64,000 bases of DNA from Novosphingobium sp. PhB57 (GTDB taxonomy: Bacteria; Pseudomonadota; Alphaproteobacteria; Sphingomonadales; Sphingomonadaceae), in contig NZ_SMBO01000001.1 in the NCBI RefSeq assembly GCF_004342985.1, positions 992,001-1,056,000 of the forward strand, in the 5' to 3' direction. A model generated the notes under the pieces. It was not told where the DNA came from, made no database searches, and worked only from the letters and a program-made list of their open reading frames with translations. Within the stretch, counting starts at the first letter, position 1, and the number at the start of each line of letters is the position of its first letter. Positions 44,488-54,138 of this stretch are shown here, in pieces. Made by a program: the position numbers and the translations under genes.

Positions 44488-46068
44488 GTGATGTCCAGCC
44501 CCACCCGCAAGCGGCGCAAGGCCCCTCTGCCGGTCAGGCTCGGCCTGTCCTGGCGCGTCTCCCTGACGGCGCGCATCCTCGCCGTGAACGTGATCGCCCT
44601 GGCCCTGCTGGCGGGCAGCCTGTTCTACATCGACAGCTACCGCCGCGAATTGCTGGACGAACGCTTCCGCCTGGCCCGCGCGGAAGCCGAAGTCGTCGCC
44701 ATCACGCTGAACGGCGAACAGGCCGAACGCCGCCGCGATCTGATCGCCCGCATCGGCTCCGGCCAGGCCTTGCGCCTGCGTCTGTTTGACCGCAACGGCA
44801 AGCTCGCGGCAGACAGCTTCACGCTGGCCAGGCCCTCCTACACCCTCATCGATCCCGCCACGGAGCCCTGGTTCCAGGATGCCGCCCGCGCGCTGGACAA
44901 GGGCATGGACTGGGTCCTCGGCTCACCGCCGGTCGCCGATTACCACGATGCGCCCGGCGCCGGCGCCTCCGCCTGGCCGGAAGTGGCTGCCGCTCTTGCC
45001 AGCGGACGCACCGAAGTCAGCCACAAGGCCGCGCCTGACCGTACACCGGTGATCATCGCCGCAACGCCGGTCGGGCACCGCGGGGAGGCGCTGCTCGTCA
45101 CCCGCAACGCGCGCGACATTACTGAAAACGTGCGCATGGCCCGCCAGACGCTCGCCATCATCGTCGGCGCCGCGCTTACCGTTTCGATCCTGCTCTCGCT
45201 GTTCCTGGCGCGCACCATCGTCGAGCCGCTCCGCAAGCTGGTCCGCTCCGCCGTGCGCGTGCGGCTCGGCCGCGACCGCAGCGTGATCGTGCCGCGCCTG
45301 CCCGACCGCCGCGACGAGATCGGCCTGCTCGCCCGCGCGATCTCGGACATGAGCGGCGCCCTGCGCCAGCGCATCGACGCGGTGGAGAGCTTCGCGGCTG
45401 ACGTCGCCCACGAACTGAAAAACCCCCTCACCAGCCTGCGCAGCGCGCTCGAGAATCTCGACCGCGTCGATGAGCCTTCCTTGCGGCGCCAGTTGATCGG
45501 CATCGCCAAGGACGACGTGCGGAGGATCGACTTCCTCGTCACCGAAATCGCCGATGCCAGCCGCATCGACGCGGAACTCAGCCGCACGACATTCGAGCCG
45601 GTCGACATGCTCCGCCTCGTCCGCGCGCTCGTCGCGGAGCGTGAGCAGCGCGGCGTCAACGGCGCCTGCCCGGTCCGCATCATCCGCGAGGCCGACGGCG
45701 ACCTCCTGGTTCCCGGCGACGCGTCGCGGCTGGAACGCGTGCTCCAGAACCTGCTCGACAACGCCATCTCCTTTTCGCCGGGCGGCACGCCGATCGAAGT
45801 CGCGGTGGGCCGCAGCGAGGGCCGCGTCACTCTCTCCGTGTCCGACCACGGCCCCGGCATCCCGGAAGCCGCCCGCGAGCGCATCTTCGAACGCTTCCAT
45901 TCGCTGCGGCCGAACAGCGAGGAGTTCGGCAAGCATTCGGGCCTGGGCCTGGCCATCGCCCGCACCATCGTGGAGGCGCATTACGGCAAGCTGCGCGCCA
46001 CGGACCGCACGGACGGCACCCATGGCGCACGGCTGCTCCTTTCGCTGCCCGCGTGGCAGGGGGAATGA
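44488..46068 (+). CDS. chvG: ChvG-type sensor histidine kinase
   Basis: Membrane sensor kinase partner of ChvI. Two TM helices (about 28-47 and 223-243) bracket a periplasmic sensor domain; then a HAMP domain, a dimerisation helix with His308 in DVAHELKNPLTSLRSAL, and an ATPase domain with LLDNAISFSPGG (N box), DHGPGIPEAARERIFERFH (G1/F box) and HSGLGLAIARTIV (G2). 526 residues. The start is GTG 44488, with an ATG as the next codon. The stop overlaps hprK by 4 bp. Confidence 0.93.
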   Translation: MMSSPTRKRRKAPLPVRLGLSWRVSLTARILAVNVIALALLAGSLFYIDSYRRELLDERFRLARAEAEVVAITLNGEQAERRRDLIARIGSGQALRLRLFDRNGKLAADSFTLARPSYTLIDPATEPWFQDAARALDKGMDWVLGSPPVADYHDAPGAGASAWPEVAAALASGRTEVSHKAAPDRTPVIIAATPVGHRGEALLVTRNARDITENVRMARQTLAIIVGAALTVSILLSLFLARTIVEPLRKLVRSAVRVRLGRDRSVIVPRLPDRRDEIGLLARAISDMSGALRQRIDAVESFAADVAHELKNPLTSLRSALENLDRVDEPSLRRQLIGIAKDDVRRIDFLVTEIADASRIDAELSRTTFEPVDMLRLVRALVAEREQRGVNGACPVRIIREADGDLLVPGDASRLERVLQNLLDNAISFSPGGTPIEVAVGRSEGRVTLSVSDHGPGIPEAARERIFERFHSLRPNSEEFGKHSGLGLAIARTIVEAHYGKLRATDRTDGTHGARLLLSLPAWQGE

Positions 46069-46499
46069 CGATGACCGCGCCTTTCGCCCGGCAGTCCACC
46101 TGCGTCGCCATCGCGGACCGCGCATTGCTGATCGAAGGGCCATCGGGCACGGGCAAGTCTGGCCTGGCCCTCGCGCTCATCGACCGCGGGGCCCGTCTGG
46201 TGGGTGACGACGGCATTCTGCTGCAAGCGACGAGCGGCCGCCTCTGGGCGCGGCCGCATCCCCACACACGGGGCCTGATCGAAGTGCGCAATCTCGGCAT
46301 TCTGCCCTTCCCCTGCGCCGACGAGGCGCCGGTGGCCCTGCTGGTCACGCTCGACCCCGCCGCGCCGCGTTTCATCGAAGCAGCGGAGACCATCGACCTC
46401 GGCGGCATCGCCATACCCGCGCTGCGCCTTTGGCCCGATGCCGGGCCCCTGGCGCTGAAGGTCGAGCTGGCGTTGTTGCATTATGGTCTCACCGGGTGA
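46065..46499 (+). CDS. hprK: HPr kinase/phosphorylase, short alphaproteobacterial form
   Basis: Phosphorylates HPr on Ser in the nitrogen-related PTS. This 144-residue form has only the catalytic domain: Walker A GPSGTGKS at 25-32 and the HprK signature RGLIEVRNLGILPF. The N-terminal domain of Firmicute HprK is absent, which is normal in this lineage. The ATG at 46065 overlaps the chvG stop (ATGA), tying expression to the two-component system. Confidence 0.92.
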   Translation: MTMTAPFARQSTCVAIADRALLIEGPSGTGKSGLALALIDRGARLVGDDGILLQATSGRLWARPHPHTRGLIEVRNLGILPFPCADEAPVALLVTLDPAAPRFIEAAETIDLGGIAIPALRLWPDAGPLALKVELALLHYGLTG

Positions 46500-46555
46500 C
46501 AAACCTGTAAGATCGCCCCTTTTCTTTCCCCGCGCCGGGGCGCAAACAGCCCCGG

Positions 46556-47527
46556 ATGCAGGACGATCTCCCCCCCGGAGCGGCTTCCCCGGCCCCTCTC
46601 GACCCGACTCAGCCCGCCCGCCGACAGAAAGTGTTGCTGGTGACCGGCATGCTCGGTGCCGGCAAGACCACGGTCCTGCGGGTGCTGGAGGATCTCGGCT
46701 GGGAAATCATCGACAATTTCCCGGTCCGTCTGCTGGAGCGCATGATCGAGGGCAAACCCTCGGACGACCCATCGCCGCTTGCGATCGGCTTCGATTGCCG
46801 TACCCGCGGTTTCAATCCCGAGCGGGTCATCGCACAGGTCAAGGCGCTGGGTGAACGCGCGGATCTGGAAGTCACCACGCTGTTTCTCGACTGTTCGAGC
46901 AAGGAGCTGGAGCGCCGCTTCAACGAGACCCGCCGGCGCCATGTGCTGGCGGCCGACTCACCGGTGGACAGCGGCATTCGGGCCGAGCGCGAACTGCTGG
47001 CGCCGCTGCGCCGCTGGGCCGACATCCTGATAGAAACCACCGAGTTCACGTCTAACGACCTGCAACGCGCGATTCGCGAGCGGTTCGTCACTGACGAGCC
47101 GGAAGACCTGACGATCACGGTGTCCAGCTTCGGCTTCTCACGCGGAATGCCCCCGCTGGCCGACTTCGTCTTCGACATGCGCTTCGTGGAGAACCCGCAC
47201 TGGGATTCGGAGTTACGCCCGATGACCGGACAGGACGCCCCGGTGGGCGACTATATCCGCAAAGACCCTGCTTTCGACGAAGCATTTGCGCGGATTCGCG
47301 ACCTTCTGCTGCTCCTGCTTCCGCGGTACCGCGCCCAGGGCAAGGCCTATCTTCACATTGCCTTCGGGTGTACCGGAGGGCGACACCGTTCCGTTTATAC
47401 CGCCGAGCAAATGGCAGCGGCCTTGCGCGAAGCGGGTTTTTCGCCCACATTGTTGCATCGCAACCTGGGCTCGCGGGCTGCTGATCTGCTCGAGGGGGGA
47501 AATTCTCGAAGGGGTCCGGTGGCGTGA
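46556..47527 (+). CDS. rapZ: RNase adapter protein RapZ (P-loop)
   Basis: RapZ/YvcJ family P-loop protein; in enterobacteria it guides RNase E to small RNAs controlling glucosamine-6-phosphate synthase. Walker A GMLGAGKT at 31-38, then DLGWEIIDNFPVRLLERMI; further on ADFVFDMRFVENPHW, GCTGGRHRSVYTAEQMA. 323 residues, slightly longer than E. coli RapZ (284) because of an N-terminal Pro/Ala tail and a short C-terminal extension. Its role in alphaproteobacteria is not established by sequence. Confidence 0.93.
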   Translation: MQDDLPPGAASPAPLDPTQPARRQKVLLVTGMLGAGKTTVLRVLEDLGWEIIDNFPVRLLERMIEGKPSDDPSPLAIGFDCRTRGFNPERVIAQVKALGERADLEVTTLFLDCSSKELERRFNETRRRHVLAADSPVDSGIRAERELLAPLRRWADILIETTEFTSNDLQRAIRERFVTDEPEDLTITVSSFGFSRGMPPLADFVFDMRFVENPHWDSELRPMTGQDAPVGDYIRKDPAFDEAFARIRDLLLLLLPRYRAQGKAYLHIAFGCTGGRHRSVYTAEQMAAALREAGFSPTLLHRNLGSRAADLLEGGNSRRGPVA

Positions 47528-47582
47528 AAGAAGATTATATAACCCGGTCGCATTCGCAGGAAATTCGGAGCCTAACCCCAGC

Positions 47583-47990
47583 ATGATCGGCATGATCCTG
47601 GTCACTCACGGCAATCTTGCCGAGGAATTCGTACACGCGATGGAGCACGTCGTCGGTGACCAGTCCGCGGTCGCCACCGTCTGCATCGGTCCCAACGACG
47701 ACATGGAGCGCCGTCGCAGCGAGATTGCCGAAGCGATCACAGCCGTCGACAGCGGCGAAGGCGTCATCATCCTCACCGACCTGTTCGGCGGCACGCCTTC
47801 GAATCTCGCCATCTCGCTGATGCAGGCCGGCAAAGTCGAAGTGATCGCCGGAATCAACCTGCCCATGCTGATTCGCCTCGCCAAGGCGCGTGCCTGCATG
47901 TCCGTGCGCGACGCCGCCGCAGCCGCGCGCGATGCCGGGCGAAACTACATCACGATCGCCAGCGAATACCTCGGGCAGGACGCCGCATGA
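47583..47990 (+). CDS. PTS EIIA component (mannose-type)
   Basis: A 135-residue EIIA of the EIIA-Man fold. The phospho-acceptor His9 lies in MILVTHGNLAEEF; LTDLFGGTPSNLAISLM is the conserved second motif. It acts as a phosphoryl acceptor from HPr in a regulatory PTS without sugar transport, since no EIIB or EIIC gene is nearby. The ATG at 47583 overlaps nothing; the stop overlaps ptsH by 4 bp. Confidence 0.93.
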   Translation: MIGMILVTHGNLAEEFVHAMEHVVGDQSAVATVCIGPNDDMERRRSEIAEAITAVDSGEGVIILTDLFGGTPSNLAISLMQAGKVEVIAGINLPMLIRLAKARACMSVRDAAAAARDAGRNYITIASEYLGQDAA

Positions 47991-48265
47991 GCGCTGCGCG
48001 TGAGACGGTGCTGATCGTCAACAAGCGCGGCCTTCATGCCCGCGCCAGTGCCAAGTTCGTCAACCACGTCGCCGAACTGCCGGAATCCGTGCTGGTCACC
48101 GTCGGCAAGGACGGGACCGAAGCGGCCGGCAATTCCATTCTCGGGCTGATGATGCTCGGTGCCGCCAAGGGCGACAGCATCGAGATCGCCTGCCAGGGCG
48201 AAGGCGCGCAGGATGCGCTTGCGGTCCTCGCCACGCTCGTGCGTGACGGTTTCGGCGAAGAATGA
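47987..48265 (+). CDS. ptsH: HPr phosphocarrier protein (PTS)
   Basis: A 92-residue HPr. The active His17 is in NKRGLHARASAKFV and the serine phosphorylated by HprK is Ser50 in GNSILGLMMLGA. With HprK and EIIA in the same operon this is the alphaproteobacterial regulatory PTS. Enzyme I (PtsP) is outside the window. It overlaps EIIA and the downstream methyltransferase by 4 bp each. Confidence 0.95.
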   Translation: MSAARETVLIVNKRGLHARASAKFVNHVAELPESVLVTVGKDGTEAAGNSILGLMMLGAAKGDSIEIACQGEGAQDALAVLATLVRDGFGEE

Positions 48266-49107
48266 CGCCTTCCGACCGCGCGGTCTACCGCCGCACCATT
48301 ACCGGATTCTCCAACCCGCTGGTCAAGTTCCTGCGCTCTCTGCGCGAGAAGAAGCACCGCAAGCGGGAACAGCGCTTCCTGGCCGAGGGCCTGCGCCTCC
48401 TGACCGATGCCCGCGAATGCGGCATCGTGCCGGAGATGCTCGTCATGGCTATCGGCCGCGAACCACACCCTCTTCTCGATGCGCTCGAACAGGCTGTCGC
48501 GGAAGCTGGCGGCGATATCGTCGAAATGGACGAGGAAATTCTCGCCAAGGTCACCGGCAAGGACAATCCGCAGGCCGTCGCGGGCGTTTTCGCCGAGTTC
48601 GACACGCGCATTGCCAATCTAGACCGCGCTTCGGCGCCGATCTGGCTGGTGGCGCAGGCCCTGCGCGACCCGGGCAACCTCGGAACGATGCTGCGAACGG
48701 GCGATGCCGTCGGTGCCGGCGGGCTGATCCTGCTCGACGACTGCGCCGATCCTTTTTCGGTCGAAGCGGTGCGCGCCAGCATGGGGGCGATCTTCACGCA
48801 AAAGATCGCGATCGCCCGTTGGGACGAATTCCAGGAATGGTTGCGGGCCGGCGAAGGCCAGCTCGTCGCGGCCTCGCTGCGGGATCCCACGGATTATCGC
48901 CAGGCGCCCTACGCCGCGCCGTGCTTCCTGATGGTCGGCAACGAATCGCAGGGCCTGCCGCAAGCTTATGAGGAAGCCTGTGACTTGCGCGTCACCATTC
49001 CCATGCGCGGGCGGGCGGACAGCCTGAACGCCGCCGTGGCGGGTGCCGTGCTGGCCTACGAAGCCCTGGCACACCTTGACGGACCCCATCGTCAGGACGG
49101 TAACTGA
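48262..49107 (+). CDS. TrmH/SpoU-family RNA 2'-O-methyltransferase
   Basis: SPOUT methyltransferase that 2'-O-methylates a tRNA or rRNA ribose. The three conserved motifs are visible: ALRDPGNLGTMLRTGDAVGA, FLMVGNESQGLP and IPMRGRADSLNAAVAGAVLAYE, the latter forming the knotted SAM site. The N-terminal 100 residues (KKHRKREQRFLAEGLRLL) are the substrate-binding domain. 281 residues. The target base cannot be deduced. Probably co-transcribed with the PTS genes. Confidence 0.92.
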   Translation: MTPSDRAVYRRTITGFSNPLVKFLRSLREKKHRKREQRFLAEGLRLLTDARECGIVPEMLVMAIGREPHPLLDALEQAVAEAGGDIVEMDEEILAKVTGKDNPQAVAGVFAEFDTRIANLDRASAPIWLVAQALRDPGNLGTMLRTGDAVGAGGLILLDDCADPFSVEAVRASMGAIFTQKIAIARWDEFQEWLRAGEGQLVAASLRDPTDYRQAPYAAPCFLMVGNESQGLPQAYEEACDLRVTIPMRGRADSLNAAVAGAVLAYEALAHLDGPHRQDGN

Positions 49108-49145
49108 AAAGGGCGTTCATCCGGGCATCATCTGGGACGTGTAGA

Positions 49146-49589
49146 GTGCGCCGCATCATGCGTGCCGCTCTGCTATCTTTCTGCCTCCTGTCGCCCCTCG
49201 CTGCCTGTTCCATACAGGGCGACGATTCGCCCCTGGCCCGCACGACCTGGCGCTTTGCCCTGATCGACGGGCAACGCCCCGATTCAACGGATGCGCGCCT
49301 GACCTTCGAAGGACGCAAGGTGGGCGTTCAGGTCGGTTGCAACCGCATGGACGGCCCTTGGCGCATCGACGAGGAGCGCCTGATCGCCGGGCCCCTCGCC
49401 CTTACCGAAATGACCTGCACCGTTCCCGCCTGGGACCAGGAAAAGGCCGTGAACGCCCTGCTCGTCGCAACGCCCCGCTTCGCCGTCGAGGGCAATCACA
49501 TGATCCTGCAATCGAGCGGGCACACGGCCGAACTGGTTCGCGAAGGCGGCCCCATCGAACGACCGACGCGCACCGCTGACGGAAGCTGA
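49146..49589 (+). CDS. META domain lipoprotein (HslJ-like)
   Basis: A 147-residue outer-membrane or periplasmic lipoprotein: signal MRRIMRAALLSFCLLSPLAAC with lipobox LAAC, then a META domain (LARTTWRFALIDGQRP, TFEGRKVGVQVGCNRMDGPW, and ALTEMTCTVPAWDQE). META/HslJ proteins are linked to stress and antibiotic tolerance in enterobacteria. The start is GTG 49146 or ATG 49158; the latter gives a shorter, typical signal. It converges on rmuC with a 3-bp gap. Confidence 0.87.
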   Translation: MRRIMRAALLSFCLLSPLAACSIQGDDSPLARTTWRFALIDGQRPDSTDARLTFEGRKVGVQVGCNRMDGPWRIDEERLIAGPLALTEMTCTVPAWDQEKAVNALLVATPRFAVEGNHMILQSSGHTAELVREGGPIERPTRTADGS

Positions 49590-49592
49590 GGC

Positions 49593-51203
49593 CTATTCGG
49601 CCGCTTCCGACAGGGGATTATCCTCTACGGCGGGCCGGGTCTCGGCAATGGCCTCGATCTCTTCGGCCACGGCTTCGGCACCATAGCGCGGCGTCGATTC
49701 GATCTGCGGCACGTCGTCGATTTCGCGCTTGCCGATCTCGATGTGCTTGTCGCGCAGGCGGCGGCCCGAACTGAGTACGTTGCGCTCGAAGCTGCCTACG
49801 AACTTGTTGTAATTGTTCACCGCCGATTCGAGACCCGCGCCCACGCGCTTCATGTGCTCGCTGGCCGTGGCCAGACGATCGTAGAGTTCGCCGCCCATCC
49901 GGCCGATCTCGCGCGCCTCGCGCGCCAAGCCGTCCTGTCGCCAGACTTGCGCCACGGTGCGGGCGATGGCGACGAGATTGGTCGGCGTGGCCAGCAGAAC
50001 ACGGTTGCGGAAAGCGAAGTCCCAGAGTTCGGGATCCTGCTCCAGTGCAGCGGCCACGAAGTGCTCGCCCGGCACGAACATGACCACGTAATCCGGCGTG
50101 TCCTCGAACTGGCTCTGATAGCTCTTGGCGCCCAGGGTCTGGACGTGATTGCGCATCGAGGCGACATGCTGGCGCAGCGCGGCGTCACGAGTCGTTTCGT
50201 CCTGCGCCTCGAAGGCCTCCTGATAGGCATTGAGCGAGACCTTGGCATCGATCACCAGGCGCTTCTGGCCCGGGATGTTGACGATCGCGTCCGGCCGCAG
50301 TCGGCCTTCCTCGGTGTCGATCGAATGCTCGGTGACGAAGTCCGTGTGCTCGGCAAGACCGCATTGCTCCAGCACATTGCGAAGCTGCTGCTCGCCCCAG
50401 CGCCCTCGCGCCTTGGGGGCATTGCGCAGAGAATTGCCGAGCCGCTGCGCTTCTTCGCGCACCTTTTCCTGCCCTTCGCGCATCGACTGGATCAGGCCGG
50501 TGAGCTGGCCGAACGAATCGACCCGCTTGGCTTCGAGCGCGGATACCTGCAGTTCGTAGGACTTGAGGCGCTCCCCGACCGGCGCCAGCAGCGTGGCGAT
50601 GCGCTCGGCATTGGCTTTCTCGCTCTCCTCGAACCGCGCCCCGGCGCGGCGCAGGAAAGCGTCCTGCGCCCCTGCGAGCACTTTCGCGCCCGCATTCTCG
50701 AATTCCTTGCGCAACGCTTCCTGCGCTTGCAGCAGAAGCCGCTTCTGTTCGTCGAAATTGGCGGATTTTTCGCGCAGCGTCGCGAGTTCGGAAGCCAGTT
50801 CGCGCTGCTCGCGGCGCAAGCCATCGACCAGACCGGCATGCTCGGACCGGGTGCGTTCGAGAACCTGGGTCAATTCGCCGCGCGTGCGGTCCAGGATCTG
50901 TACATGCTCGAAGCGCAGGCGCTCCACCGTCTCGCCATGGTCCTTGCGCAGCTGGTCCACCGCCAGGCCATGTTCGGCCCGGGTGCGTTCCAGCGATGCC
51001 GCAAGGTCATCGGCCCGGCTGGCGCGCTCCGTGGCGCCTGCCAGGTCGCGAATCGCTGCCCGGAAGCGCTCGTCGAGATCGCGCGCCTCACGGTCGCGCG
51101 TCTCATGCCGCTGCCGCCATTCAGCGGCAGGTCGGGACCCGAAGAACCAGCCGGCACCAAGACCGACAACGAGCGCGAAAAGTGCGGCGACAGCGATTTC
51201 CAT
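49593..51203 (-). CDS. rmuC: DNA recombination protein RmuC
   Basis: Limits inversions and other rearrangements at repeats. N-terminal TM helix (AVAALFALVVGLGAGWFF), then a long coiled coil (about 35-230, rich in Glu, Arg and Leu), then the nuclease-like RmuC core: GRWGEQQLRNVLEQCGL, LRPDAIVNIPGQKRLVIDAK, VVMFVPGEHF and LLATPTNLVAIARTVAQVW. The C-terminal 90 residues are variable and acidic. 536 residues. Confidence 0.94.
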   Translation of the reverse strand: MEIAVAALFALVVGLGAGWFFGSRPAAEWRQRHETRDREARDLDERFRAAIRDLAGATERASRADDLAASLERTRAEHGLAVDQLRKDHGETVERLRFEHVQILDRTRGELTQVLERTRSEHAGLVDGLRREQRELASELATLREKSANFDEQKRLLLQAQEALRKEFENAGAKVLAGAQDAFLRRAGARFEESEKANAERIATLLAPVGERLKSYELQVSALEAKRVDSFGQLTGLIQSMREGQEKVREEAQRLGNSLRNAPKARGRWGEQQLRNVLEQCGLAEHTDFVTEHSIDTEEGRLRPDAIVNIPGQKRLVIDAKVSLNAYQEAFEAQDETTRDAALRQHVASMRNHVQTLGAKSYQSQFEDTPDYVVMFVPGEHFVAAALEQDPELWDFAFRNRVLLATPTNLVAIARTVAQVWRQDGLAREAREIGRMGGELYDRLATASEHMKRVGAGLESAVNNYNKFVGSFERNVLSSGRRLRDKHIEIGKREIDDVPQIESTPRYGAEAVAEEIEAIAETRPAVEDNPLSEAAE

Positions 51204-51271
51204 TCCGGAAGCCTATCCGGAACGTTTCAGGAACGCCAGCCCTTATCGGGGATTTTCCACCGAAGCGGAAA

Positions 51272-51841
51272 TCACGCCGCCTTGCGCAGCTTGTCCAGCT
51301 TCTTGAGCGCCATCTGGCGCTTCAGGCGCGAGAGGTGGTCGATGAAGAGGATGCCTTCGAGATGGTCCATCTCGTGCTGAAGGCAGGTGGCCATCAGGCC
51401 TTCCATGTCTTCCTCGTGCACGGTGCCGTCGAGGTCCTGCCAGCGGGCACGGATGCGCGAGGGGCGCTCCACGTCGGCATAGATCTCGGGGACCGAGAGA
51501 CAGCCTTCCTGGTAGACGGTGTGCTCTTCCGAAGGATCGAGGATTTCCGGATTGATGAAGATCCGGGGCTCGTTCCTGGTCGGCTGGTGCGTGTGGTGAT
51601 GATCACCGTGAGCGGTGCACACTTCCGGCTCGGCATCCTCGTCGTCCGGCTGAAGGTCGATCACCAGAACGCGCAGGGGAACGCCCACCTGGATGGCGGC
51701 CAGGCCGATGCCCGGTGCGTCATACATCGTCTCGAACATGTCCTCGACGAGCGTCTTGAGCTCGTCGTCGAACTTTTCGACGGGGACCGAAACCTGCTTG
51801 AGACGCGGATCGGGAACTTCGAGGATTTCACGGATAGCCAT
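51272..51841 (-). CDS. def: Peptide deformylase with His-rich insert
   Basis: Removes the N-formyl group from nascent proteins. All three catalytic motifs are present: GIGLAAIQ (44-51), EGCLSVP (112-118) and QHEMDH (155-160), whose Cys and two His bind the metal. Between the first and second motif is an insertion of about 25 residues (66-90) rich in acidic residues and His ([18 protein letters not shown]), absent from E. coli Def (169 residues). The total is 189 residues. Active-site residues are intact, so activity is likely; the insert could bind metal. Confidence 0.95.
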   Translation of the reverse strand: MAIREILEVPDPRLKQVSVPVEKFDDELKTLVEDMFETMYDAPGIGLAAIQVGVPLRVLVIDLQPDDEDAEPEVCTAHGDHHHTHQPTRNEPRIFINPEILDPSEEHTVYQEGCLSVPEIYADVERPSRIRARWQDLDGTVHEEDMEGLMATCLQHEMDHLEGILFIDHLSRLKRQMALKKLDKLRKAA

Positions 51842-51903
51842 GGGGCGCAGATAGTCGCGATGGCGGTTTTTCGCAAGATGGACGCTTCGATGACAGTGAT
51901 CGG

Positions 51904-52500
51904 CTAGCTCACAGGCCGCCGTGCCCGGATCGCCTGGGCCAGCGTACCCTCGTCCAGATAGTCGAGTTCACCGCCCACCGGCAGGCCGTGGGCAAGCTGG
52001 GTAATGCGCACCGGAAGCCCTTCAAGACGCTCGGCAATGTAATGCGCCGTGGTCTGCCCTTCGAGCGTCGCATTCATGGCCAGCACCACTTCGTCGATGC
52101 CGCCAGCCTCCACCCGCACGAGCAGCCGGTCGATCGTCAAATCTTCCGGCCGCACGCCGTCGAGCGCGGAAAGACGACCGCCGAGGACGTGATAACGCCC
52201 GGTGAAGAGCCGCGCCCGGTCGAGCGCCCAGAGGTCCGCCACTTCCTCCACCACGCAGAGCGATCCGGCGTCGCGGCGCGGATCGGCGCAGATGCCGCAA
52301 GGGTTGGTCGTGTCGATATTGCCGCAGGTCGCGCACTCTACCAGCGCTTCCTTCACGGCGCCAAGTGCCTCCACCAGTTGCACCAGCGAAGTCTCGCGCC
52401 GCTTGATGAGCCAGAGCACGGCCCGCCGCGCGGAACGGGGGCCAAGTCCGGGAAGGCGCGACAGCGCGGCCGTAAGCGTCTCGATCTCTTGCGATGCCAT
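51904..52500 (-). CDS. recR: Recombination protein RecR
   Basis: RecFOR pathway protein that helps load RecA at single-strand gaps. Helix-hairpin-helix [22 protein letters not shown], a zinc finger with Cys56, Cys59, Cys68 and Cys71 ([16 protein letters not shown]), then the TOPRIM domain ([19 protein letters not shown], and GGEL near the C-terminus). 198 residues, normal. Confidence 0.96.
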   Translation of the reverse strand: MASQEIETLTAALSRLPGLGPRSARRAVLWLIKRRETSLVQLVEALGAVKEALVECATCGNIDTTNPCGICADPRRDAGSLCVVEEVADLWALDRARLFTGRYHVLGGRLSALDGVRPEDLTIDRLLVRVEAGGIDEVVLAMNATLEGQTTAHYIAERLEGLPVRITQLAHGLPVGGELDYLDEGTLAQAIRARRPVS

Positions 52501-52560
52501 GGCGCCGGGGATAGGGCCTCCGGAGCCTTAGAGGAAGTGTTTCGGAGATTTCCCCACACC

Positions 52561-53472
52561 ATGCGTATCGTCTTCATGGGAACGCCCGACTTCGCAGTGC
52601 CCGCGCTGGTCGCACTGGTGGAGGCCGGGCACGAGATCGTCGCGGCCTACAGCCAGCCCCCCCGCCCCGGTGGCCGGCGCGGCAAGGAGCTGACGCCCTC
52701 GCCCGTGCACAAGGAAGCGGAGATGCGCGGGATCGAAGTGCGGCACCCCGTCTCGCTGCGCAGCGCAGAGGAACAGGACCGATTCGCCGCGCTGGAGGCG
52801 GACATTGCCGTGGTCGCCGCTTACGGATTGTTACTGCCGCAGGCGGTGCTGGACGCGCCGCGCCTGGGGTGCCTCAACATCCACGCCTCCATCCTGCCGC
52901 GCTGGCGCGGGGCGGCGCCGATCCAGCGGGCGATCCTCGCCGGCGATCCCACCACCGGCGTCACCATCATGCAGATGGAGGCCGGGCTGGACACCGGGCC
53001 GATGCTGTCCACCTTGCGCACCACGATAGAGCGCAAGACGGCGGGCGAACTGACGGCCGAACTGGCGGAAAAAGGGGCGCAACTGATGGTCGGCACGCTA
53101 CGCGACCTGGCCGTCCATCGCCACGTTTCCCAGCCGGAAGACGGCGTCACTTACGCAAAAAAGATCGACAAGGCCGAGGCCCGGCTCGACTTCACGCAGG
53201 CCGCCGAGCAGGTCGAGCGTCAGGTTCGCGCCTTCATGCCTGCGCCCGGCGCGTTCTTCGAACTTGAGGGTGAGCGCTACAAAGTGCTGGCGGCCGACGT
53301 CGCCGAAGGTTCGGGCGAGCCTGGCCTGACGCTCGACGAAGCGCTCACCGTGGCGTGCGGTGCCGACAGCGCCATCCGCGTGACCCGCATCCAGCGCGCC
53401 GGGAAGCCTGCTATGGACACGGCCGACTTGCTGCGCGGCCGGCCGATACCGGCAGGCACGCGCCTCGGCTGA
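52561..53472 (+). CDS. fmt: Methionyl-tRNA formyltransferase
   Basis: Formylates initiator methionyl-tRNA using 10-formyltetrahydrofolate. [39 protein letters not shown] with catalytic Asn/His and the Asp in the later [12 protein letters not shown] are typical; a C-terminal domain ([19 protein letters not shown]) completes it. 303 residues from ATG 52561. It is near but divergent from def, the usual partner in the formylation cycle. Confidence 0.96.
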   Translation: MRIVFMGTPDFAVPALVALVEAGHEIVAAYSQPPRPGGRRGKELTPSPVHKEAEMRGIEVRHPVSLRSAEEQDRFAALEADIAVVAAYGLLLPQAVLDAPRLGCLNIHASILPRWRGAAPIQRAILAGDPTTGVTIMQMEAGLDTGPMLSTLRTTIERKTAGELTAELAEKGAQLMVGTLRDLAVHRHVSQPEDGVTYAKKIDKAEARLDFTQAAEQVERQVRAFMPAPGAFFELEGERYKVLAADVAEGSGEPGLTLDEALTVACGADSAIRVTRIQRAGKPAMDTADLLRGRPIPAGTRLG

Positions 53473-53475
53473 TCG

Positions 53476-54042
53476 TCACGACGGCTCGGGCGCCTGGCGC
53501 TCGGGCAACTGGCCGCCAGAGAGACGGGGAGCGGGCGGCGGCTCGTTCGCCCATCTGGCTTGCGCGTCGCGGACCCGTTCGGCGGCGCGGGCCCAGCCTG
53601 CCGGCGACTTGTCGCGCACCCGGATGTCGAAACTGTCGGTAGCGCGAAACTCCAGGACTTCCGCGCCCTCCGGTCCGGCCACATAGGCATAGGGCACCTC
53701 GCTGCCCACGAAGAAGCCGTCGCCTGCCGACAGCGTTTCGGTGCCGAGTTCGACGCTGCCCGCGACGATATAGTACAGGCAATCGCAGTCATGGCTGTGC
53801 AGCGGCAGGGCGAAGCCGCTCTTCAGCTGGAGCCGCGCCAGGCTCATGCCCGGTCGCCGATAGGGCACGTCCACCCGCTCCCCGGTCTCCGGCCCGGCGC
53901 TCGCGAAGAGCGGCAGCGCCGCGAGCATGTTCGGCGCCTCGCCTGCCAGGGTCATGCAGCCGCATTCGTCCAGCGAAAGCGCCGCGCCGCCGCGAAACGT
54001 CTCGAAGCGGGGCCGCTCGGCGATAGTCCTTTCGTCGCTCAT
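53476..54042 (-). CDS. Cupin domain protein
   Basis: A 188-residue protein with a single cupin barrel: LPLHSHDCDCLYYIVAGSVE carries the HxH metal-binding His and the next motif is LSAGDGFFVGSEVPYAYVAG, followed by VEL/FRATDSFD. The N-terminal 70 residues and the acid-rich C-terminal tail are not recognised. It may act as a small-molecule-binding or regulatory cupin. The start ATG 54042 has AAGGCAGG upstream; the far longer open frame to 54723 is antisense to truA and rejected. Confidence 0.8.
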   Translation of the reverse strand: MSDERTIAERPRFETFRGGAALSLDECGCMTLAGEAPNMLAALPLFASAGPETGERVDVPYRRPGMSLARLQLKSGFALPLHSHDCDCLYYIVAGSVELGTETLSAGDGFFVGSEVPYAYVAGPEGAEVLEFRATDSFDIRVRDKSPAGWARAAERVRDAQARWANEPPPAPRLSGGQLPERQAPEPS

Positions 54043-54138
54043 CCTGCCTTCTCCCATGAAGCGCCCGTTAGGATGCGCCGCTTGCGACCGTGAGCCAAGG
54101 CGTTTGCAGTCCGCGCACAGTCCTGTATCGGCGGCGCG

